Shown here: one piece after another, positions 10,781-19,900 of the stretch | Layout: each line of letters begins with the position of its first letter | Numbering within the stretch: position 1 is the first letter of the stretch | Notes under the pieces: model-generated | The model's input: only the letters and a program-made list of their open reading frames with translations | Database searches by the model: none | Told to the model about the DNA's origin: nothing | Program-made: the position numbers and the translations under genes | NCBI GenBank assembly: GCA_032358255.1 | Contig: JAULBX010029159.1 | Location: 1-23,521 of the forward strand | From: Heterotrichella gracilis | Lineage: Eukaryota > Sar > Xanthophyceae > Tribonematales > Xanthonemataceae | DNA length: 23,521 nt | Direction of reading: 5' to 3'

Positions 10781-10978
10781 TTAAAGCGCCACCAAGGTGT
10801 CTCTTACAATCATTGTTTTAATCTGAAGCTTGTCAAAACCGGTACTGGATGTGTCAGTCATGGCGCCACCGTTGGCAGCAAAAATGACAAGGCCATCACG
10901 TGCATCTTGCATGTGAGAGTATACGCCTTTATTAGGATTGCGGAACTGTAACTTCTTCGTTGGAATGCTGTCTCCCAT
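10781..10978 (-). CDS. Modular gene, last visible exon (type A module)
   Basis: The acceptor (GTCCGCAG) is followed by ATGGGAGAC, read as an internal Met: MGDSIPTKKLQFRNPNKGVY, then a beta-type stretch with DGLVIFAANGGAM and a short helical end FDKLQIKTMI. A strong donor, GTAAGA, follows codon 57 at 10808, so the exon may be 171 nt, exactly the length of the exon at 17252-17082. If that donor is not used, translation stops at a TAA at 10781-10783 after eight more codons, making this the terminal exon. No accepting exon was found downstream. Confidence 0.6.
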   Translation of the reverse strand: MGDSIPTKKLQFRNPNKGVYSHMQDARDGLVIFAANGGAMTDTSSTGFDKLQIKTMIVRDTLVAL

Positions 10979-13900
10979 CTGCGGACAAACAAGGAACTTT
11001 TTGGAAAATTTGCCAGCCAATTATACTAATTACACAATGCAATGCTTGACTCAGCTCTGTGAAATTGTCCACATCCACATGGATAGGCACCTTCTTACAC
11101 CATGCTGGGGTTTATAACAAACGCAATGTATAGGGACTTTAAAAAGGGGCAAATAGACCACTTGAAGTCTGTCTATAATACCGCAGTTTGTTGGTATGCC
11201 TCAACATGCAAAATAAGGCCATAGGTCATTACTTACCGCGGCCAGCTATGTGTAAATGTTGTCACGAGGTTATTGGTTGTATATATACTACAAGTATGGA
11301 TATTGTCATAACTGGGATTGGGCCATGGGTGGAATGCGAATCGTTCAGCATACTCTTTACGGTTGTCAACTATGTCAACTATGCCAAGCAGATTTAATGC
11401 GCAATGTCCTGGTATGTCTGGCTATGCATGGTAGTTCTACGTATAAACTGACCTTGCACTATAGTTAATATGGAGGGTTACTAGGGTTTTTTATTGCAGA
11501 ACTTACTGATGTTGACTCTTGTAGCAATGCTACTCCAATTTCTTAGCTGTCAAGTGGATCTTGTGAGGTCCACATATTTGTTTGGCCAAAAGCTGTATCG
11601 CTTGTCACCACCGGACTTGAGATCGCGCAGGAAAAATATCACGCTTGAGCTTCCCATTTTCCAGCGCATTGTAGGGTTTCCCATGTCCTCTTCCATGAAG
11701 GTGATGCCTCTGACTGTCAGTTGATCTAAAGTCAAAGAACCCTGTGCACCCCAATTGTAAGCAATTAGAGCGTATGTTGCTTGACTCAGCCTGCAAAGCT
11801 GTGTGCAGGCTTGTGTGCACCAAATCTGTGTGCAACTGGTGCCGCAAAGCATGCCTATATAGGGGCTACAAAGGGGAGAAGTGTTGAAATGTGCAGCTGC
11901 ATGCATGGTGCACATTGTCCATTATGCCCATACGATATCTCTCATGTTGGTTAGCATAATCCCCTTGTGCAACTTGTCCCTTGTCATGCAAGTAATATTA
12001 TCCCCTCTAAACACGATTATGTTAATTGATGGTCACTTTGCTAAAATTATGCATACAAAAGTAAGGTGGCACGCTGGGTGTTAGTAACACCCAGCGTGCC
12101 ACCTTTCTTTTGTATGCATAATTTTATCTCACTCCGGCAACATGAGAGAATGCACATTTACCAACGTACACCATGCACAAAACCCCACTCTACTTAACAC
12201 TCTAGTCTAGACATGAAGTCATCCCCATCAGTCGACCCATGAAGCCATGGGGCTGCCAACATATACCGTAGGTAAGTGATTGGCTTGCTCAGCAGGGAGC
12301 ATCAGCATCGAGCAAATTTGGCAGCACATCTCAAGCTGCCAAGGATACCTAGGTACCTAGATTTGCCACGCATATATCTCCTACCATAAAACGCAAAGAT
12401 TATCCTACATGATCTAAGCAAGCGGCGGTGTCTCACAAGTGACAGTGACAGCACTGTAATACCAGTATGTTCGGAGGGGTACTTACCGAGCTGATGTCCG
12501 TAAGTTTTGCGAGTTTGTTGCCCTGTCTACCAAACATCCACACCCCACTTCCATCATCCCGGATACTCAGGTACACATCTCCGGATGGATTACTGAACTG
12601 TAGCGTCTTTGTGGTTATTTGTTCTCCCATCTGCACAAGGCAGACAAGTCGTAGTTTTGGAAATCCAAGTGTGTTAAACCGTATACATTTAGTTACATGT
12701 ATACTTCTTCCCCCTTCCCAGCGAGCGAAAAATGTACAGCGGGCCTCAACTATTTGCTGGAAGAGAAACAAACTTGAGTAAATAAGGGTTTTGTGTTAAA
12801 AAAAAATTGTTTCATTGTCGTTTGGATTTCGTTTGCCAACTTATCATATGACCACTGACAATGGTTATGATAACATTGCTAATTAATATAGAGGTTGGAA
12901 CCCAGCTCTTGCTTGCACTGGTGCACTAGCTAACATTGGTGACATAACATTCAAGCTGGCCCACACCTATTGAAGTTTGGGTTAGGGTAGCGGCCAATTT
13001 TACACTTACCCCTGCGACTTGAGCTGTGACCCTGTTGACTTGGTCTTGCATCGCATTGTACCCTTTTAGATTTATTATGCCACCACCAGCTTCAAAGGCA
13101 TATCGAGAATCTGAGCCAGCATCTGACGTGACGGTGTCGCGGATGACGAAGGCGCCATCCACAGCATAAAACTGCCAGCGGTACTTAGGTGTTGCCAAAT
13201 CTCCTTCCATAAATTTGATGCGGTAGACATTGAGGGTTTTGACCGTTATCTCATTCTGCAAAGCACATGTACATGTGTAAGAACCTTGTCGTACATTCTC
13301 CCATCTGCGCAAGACACACAAGCCGTATTTTTGGGAGGTCGTGGTAATACTCTTTGTTAAGTTACATCCAAGAACTTGATCATTTTAAAATGAAAGTTAA
13401 TTTTGAGAGTATCCACTGTTATGATACCGGTACCCTGTGAACACAAAGGACCCTGTTCGCATTGCAACTTGTAGGTGGTGGACTTTTAACAGTATGTATC
13501 ATACGAAGCCTGGAGGTTGAACCTGCTAGATGTGGCGTGAATGCACTGTGTGTCTCACGTGGTGCATTGCTGGTGCACACCATAAGTGCCAACCTTTTCA
13601 GCGTTATATAAGTCCTATCCGCACAAGGCCCCCGCGCGTATGCAACGTACGCAACGTGGCTTTAGGATTTACATGTGTGTGCGCCCACATTGTTAGCGTT
13701 TGCATTTGCATGACTTTAGGGTCTAGGGTTGCGCCCGCGTATAACAACCCTTGACCCTAAATATTTTAGGGTTTAGGGTTGCCCCTGTAGGGCTTCAGGA
13801 TATTGGATTGCCCGTACCACAGTGTTGACTTTAGAGTTTCCCCTAGCAAGGCTTTTATGGTTGCTCCTACTCGCCCACATTTAAGATTGCGCACACCCAC

Positions 13901-16900
13901 AAGTTTTGAGTTCAGGGTTGATCCCACAGGGTTCACATTTGTATACGCATAGTTCCATAGTTTAGGGTTTAGAAATTGCAAATTCCCACACTTCTAGGGT
14001 TTAAAGCTCCCCTATAGGGCTGTAGTGTTGCTTCCACAGGTAACCATGGGGTTAAGGGTTGGCGATTGCGTTAATTGCGTGCGCGCACATAGCCCACAAT
14101 GCAAAGTTTAGGGTTGCCCCTATCCGAGTTTTGGGTTGCGTACGTCCACGGTGTCAGATTATAGGGTTCAGGGTTAAAAACGCCCACATTTTATGGGTAA
14201 GGATTTGGGGTTGCCCCCGAGAGTTTTATGGGTCGATTCCACAGGACTTTGGGTTCGGGTTGCGTACGGCCACGGTTTTTAAGTTGAGGGTTGGCCTCGC
14301 ACGGCTTTAGGGTTTAGAACATCGTGCGCCCACAGTCCTCAATTTTAGGATGTAGAGATGCCCCTGCAGGGTAACTTAAGGGTTTAGGGTTGCATGCCCC
14401 ACTACGCTCTAGGGTTGCTCCCGCTGAGCTTGAGGGTTTACATTTGCGTGCGACCACACTAAAAAGTTTAAGGGTTGCTCTTACATGGCTTTAGGGTTTA
14501 TGGCTGCGCATGCCCTATGCTTAGAGTTTGGGGTTGCACTCGCACGGTGTTTGGGTTGCGCACGCCCACAAGTTACTGTTTTGGGTAGTCCCGTACACCC
14601 ACGTTTGAGGTCGCGCACTGCCACAAGTTTGAAGTTTGCAGCCTATTATGGAAGCACATGGCGCATTCATAGAAGCAACTTGTTGCAAGACACTAGGTGT
14701 TTTCAACCCAAATGGGTGAAATAGGTGGTTCTCAAGTGCGTTAACAATGATCAATTATAACATATAAATTATTCTTGGTAACTTGATTCAAGTACCAAGA
14801 ACCAAGATATGATCCAAGTCCTTGGTACTTGGTCTTACTTGGTCCAAGGCTCTGGCGCTCACTCAAGGGCTTTGCTAGCTTTGCGGACTATGCAGACCCC
14901 TAGCGAGCACTCGAGTATGCCCTAATGTGTTAGGCATCTGCTGCAAGAGTCAAGCCGTATGCCTCACATCCTGAGCATCATCTGCCAATGCGACCCCCAC
15001 CCTCCCCCCCCAGCAACGCGCCTCATGAGAGACACAGTGCATTCACGCCACATCGATGTCCAGCAGGTATCTAGCAGGTTTTCAGACTTTGTAGGATACA
15101 TAGCGTTAAACCTCCACCACCTACAAGTTGCAATGCATAACAGGGTCCTTTGTGTTCACAGGGTACCGATACCATCACAGTTGATACTCTCAAAGTAAAA
15201 AAGGGTCAACATGCGCTTGACATGGTGTTGCTAGACCCTTGGGTTGAGAGCCTCACCCTGTAACCGACTTTTCTAATGGCTTTGAGTGTAATTCTACACA
15301 TTTTTATTGACCCTTGGTGCAAAATCACCTTCGTCAAAGACTACACAGATCTTATGGAAATTTCATTGGCTTTCAACAACAGTCATAAATTTTGGAACAC
15401 CTCTACGCCCGAGCGCAAAGGCCATCAAAGTAGTTTATGCTTATGGTTGGGGAAAATGCATGCTTGTGCCACTACTTCCAGCGAGCGCTGAGTGGTGGGG
15501 TGCGGATGCTTTCTATTAAACAGCTGGTATTACTTTAAAAAAACTGTGAACAAGTGGCTGCTGCTTGTAAGTGGATGGGTACTTACCTGACTCAGTTTTG
15601 CTTCGATGTTTTCAAGCCTGATTCTAATCGATATAAAGCCAACCAATTTGCGGCCCTGTGTGGGGTTCTAGGTTGGTGCACACCCCTATTTCTGATGTTA
15701 CGATTTTCTTAGCTTAAGTGGGCAACAAAGCATAAGTGACAAATCCATGGGCATTATGTTCGGCTGGTTGGGACCTTTAAGATGTTTACTGGACGAGTTG
15801 GTTCGTAAATGTATGTATTACCTATATAACAAATGATGGATCATGAGCTTTGGCAGTTGGCATGCAGCTAAGGCAGCTTTAATGAATGCATCGCAGCAGC
15901 GACACTAGCAAAACCCACATTGCCAGGCTGGTAATATCATCTGCATACATTATCAGGAAAACGATAAGCTGCAGGTTACCCTTAACGGGACGAGACGAGG
16001 ACCTACACAACTGGCCATCTATCTTGTAAGCAATGGTATTGCCCAGGTCCTGCATAACCTCCAGCACTTGGATTATTATCCCCTTGCATACTGTTAAGTT
16101 TAACAACTACAACATAATTAATAGACGATTCACAAAATCACAAACTAAGCAATTGTGATATGCATGCAAGGTGGAACGCAACATGAGAAAATAACACAAC
16201 AAGGAAGATATCTTTTGCACAATGCACACTATTCACAAGACAGGTTTGACCCAAAGTTGGATTCAAGCACTGGCTAACTTAGGTTCCAGCCATGGTGCGG
16301 CTCTGCTCTAGTAGACACACAGAAAATGTGATGCCAAGCGAGAGGCATTTTTTTACAAGCCGATTTGGCAGCACATACGAAACTGCCGTGGCAAAACTTA
16401 AATAATAAAATGCTGAGAGGGACATGCAAGGGAATGACCAGCCTCCTAGGCTGGCTCTCATGGCTCTCACTCACTCTGTTTCTTTCTCAACCAATGCCCT
16501 GGTACCTCAATTGAGACGAGGAGCGTTGTATACTCATTTATTTCGATGCTAAATTGACATGCTAGACTTTTGTTCTCATTTCTCACTCTCCACAGACACA
16601 CACACCATTCATCCATCTCAACTTTCTGAAGGAAATACAAGCCCTGTCTATTAGGGAATTATTTATTACTTTTATTGTTGTCCCCGTAGGACTTAATAAT
16701 TGCGCGCCCCACAGTAAGCAACATCCCAACAACAAGGCCACCAGGTCAACCTAACCTACAAACTATATGGTCAATTTGAGGTGTCCTGTAAAGGTTTTGC
16801 CTAATTTGACCATGTGACATATGTGATATGGCCCTTGCTGATGGTAAGTCCATAAACACCACTCCCCATCCCCTCTTGAATATCAGTATAAGCCTTGTTA

Positions 16901-19900
16901 AATGAAATAATGACAACGAGGCATGCCTGCTATCCACCCTATGCACAATACCTACAACCTAGGTACTGTATTACACCTATGTAGAAAACGTAGAATCTCC
17001 ATGCCCTCTCTTTGTAAATCGAACAGAAACAACCTCGACACATTACGCTCATCAATAGCTATAGTGATGATACGAGCGCACCTGGTTGGAGAATTTCGTT
17101 GAAATGGTTCCAGAAAGGAAGGTGCCCAGGCCAGAGCCATCGTTGAGCTCTTCAAGATTCCATATGGGTTTGCCAAATTTATTGAACAGAAGCCTCCGCA
17201 CAACCGCGTCACCACTTACTGTGAGGCTCTTTGTCACAATACTGTCCTTCATCTGTGGAAAGGGACAGAAGACAGGAGTGCAATTAGTGAAATGGGTCCT
17301 ACGCGACGTAGCTAACGTAGCAATGGAACGGAATATTAGGAGGGAAAGGCGTGGAGTAAGGAGAGTAAGCCCCCTTTAGGTACCCTAGGGGAGGGAGCAC
17401 TGTAAATGCCCACAAAAAGGCATGCAGCAAGCCCACATGGGCAGCAATAGCAATAGAAACGTGAAAGAAGTTTTAGTAGTCTGTTGCGTATGTTGCGCAT
17501 GCCCACAGTATAGAGTTTAGGAGTTGGGGTTTCCCTGCAGGATTTAGGGATTTAGGACTGCCCACCCCTTTGCAGTAGAGGTTTTAGTGTTGCCCATGCA
17601 CAAGTCAAGGTTTGAGGGTTGGCTCCTGCAAGGATTTAGGGTTCAGGGTTTTGCACGCCCACAGTTTCAGACTCTAGGACTGCCCATGTGAGCTAAAGGG
17701 TTGCCCCCGCTGTGCTTGTGGGTTTAGGGTTGTGCAAGTACGACCAATATAACAGTGTAGACTTTAGGGTTTAGTGTTGCATACGCCCACAGTTCTATGT
17801 TTTAGGGTTGCCCCTGCACTTCATTCCGGTGTTGCTTACGGTAACGCGCTTGACACTCTATATTTACAGTGTTAAACCTCCTAGTACTAGTGCAAGGGGC
17901 ATGATTCCTCCACGAAATCTAACTGATGCGCTGTAAGAGCTCCGCAACTGTACCCTTGCTTATGGTATTTTAAGCTCATGGCACAGACAAACGACCACAA
18001 ATTGCAAGTCCAGAAACCTGCCAATATGTCATACGTACGCCCATTGTATTAGGTTTTAATGATTGGGGATGCGATAGATGCAAATATCTACATTTTAGGG
18101 TTTAGGGTTGCCCCCGCAGGGATTTAGGGGTTGGTCCTGCAGGGCTTTGCGGGCCCCTTTAGCCCCTTAGGGTTTAGGGTTGCCTCTGAGAAGGTGCTAG
18201 CTGGGATCCTGGATTACAGTTGATTGCGCCCCCAATATTGCTTTTAAATTTGCACCCGTAGGACTTCATGGTTGCTTAGGTTGCTCCGAGGGCATAGGAT
18301 AAAGGGTTGCACTAATTGCCGCCCCCAGTGTCAAGTACAGGGTTTTCTTCCAGGGGTTTAGGGTTGCTCCCAGCAAGTTCACATGTGGGGTTGCGCACGC
18401 CCACTGGTTCGGAGCTTAGGGTTTGCTCCTTGTTCATGCAAACATTTGACTCATGTATAAGAAGAACATTGTGCAGGTATGCAGGACACTGGGTCTTCTA
18501 ACCAAGTTATGTAAAATAGTTTGATTGTTAAGGCATGACAGGCATTACCAACATGATTTACTGTCAGAAAGTGCGTTGCAGGTGCCCATCTTGTGTCCAT
18601 TGTCACCATCGTCTAGGATATCCGCGTGGTAGCTTTAAGGTCTGTAATCCCATATGCAGCGGTTGAGGAGCGTTTCCAAATACATTTAGGATTAGGGCTG
18701 CGTTCCCACACACTTAGGGTTAGGGGTTTAGCCCCGCACTACTTAAGGGTCTAGGCCCTAGGGTTGCGTGCCGTCCCCTCGTACCCCTCGACATGTAGAT
18801 CTTACAGTTTGCTTCCGCAAGGCTTCAGGGTTTAAAGATGCGTGCGCCCCTCAAGGTGAAGATTCTATGGTTTGCCCCCGCATGGCTTTAGGGTTTAGGG
18901 TGGCGTGCGCCCTCCAACATGGTGTGCACACCGCAAGACTTTAGAGTTGTTGAATTGAGAGGGGTTCTTTAGGGTTTGCTCTTGCCAGGACTTATATAAT
19001 TGCCTTATTATCAACCTGCAAACTGCGTATATTTGACCGGTCGGATTTGATATGAATGAAGTAGCTGAAATGGGGGGGATGTGGGCAGACTGAAATACAG
19101 ACAGGGATGTGTTAATTAAATTGGTATTTACTAGGTGTGCAATTTAGCGGGTTTAAAAAGGCATAAAATGAACGGCATGAGTTCAAAATGAACTTCAGTG
19201 AACAAACAAGACTTGCTGGTATGTTATGTCAATGCCAGAAACATGGCCCAAGGAGGACAAAACACCATACCAGAGGTATCCACTGTAAGTAAGTAAGTAA
19301 GTAAGTATATGCATTCCAGCTTTGAAGCCAGGTTAGCATGTCTGGGTATGCCTCACCCCAGTCCTAGAGCCAAGGCTTAACTGACACTGTTTCCAGTGTG
19401 GCAGATGGTGGCCAACCAGTCGTGCCCCTTACCGCACTGAGGTATCCACTGTGGTTTGCCATATTCACAATTAGCCTTAGGAAAGTGCAGAAAGCAGCGC
19501 AAGGGCTTGACCACATTTATGCAATGGCTGCTGGAAGGGGCTGAGGAATGTCCTTACATGTCAAGCTACCTGGCTTGTTTGTGACTGTGATCACATCATC
19601 ATCTTTTTGTTTACCAGCACGCAACCATCCAATCCACCATAGTATGTACGATATATACGATAATGGTGTAACCGGTGAGGGGAATGGCCTACCTGGTGCA
19701 CAATGTTTTGCCATAGTATATACTAAACTTACCGCATTCATGTTCGAGGCGAGGTCTTGGACCTGCGTTGCAGGGAATACATTTGTAAGACCAAGAGGTA
19801 TCAAGCACATAGCCAGTAGGTATCGAGAGTGCAATAAACTGCCGTTGCGCAACCAAGTACTACATGATGTGCATTTGCACGTCCACAATATGATGCATGT

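Noticed and set aside
13610-14650. CRISPR array or true telomere
   Set aside because: Repeats are degenerate with short, similar spacers, unlike CRISPR. The TTTAGGG copies are interrupted and internal, unlike a chromosome end.
15276-15491. Overlapping plus-strand frames downstream of the module-like segment
   Set aside because: Two frames are open for about 70 codons, and one ends LVPLLPASAEWWG, faintly like a retroelement. No motif series supports this.
15879-15990. MYADDITSLAM on the minus strand, like the catalytic box of a reverse transcriptase
   Set aside because: Only this short box matches; none of the other reverse-transcriptase blocks is found around it in any frame, and the nearby sequence fits a coiled-coil exon better.
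18540-18660. Possible further module exon on the minus strand (DILDDGDNGHKMGTC)
   Set aside because: It faintly resembles the DDGSG stretch of the modules but has a stop just upstream in frame and no module start; probably chance or a very old relic.
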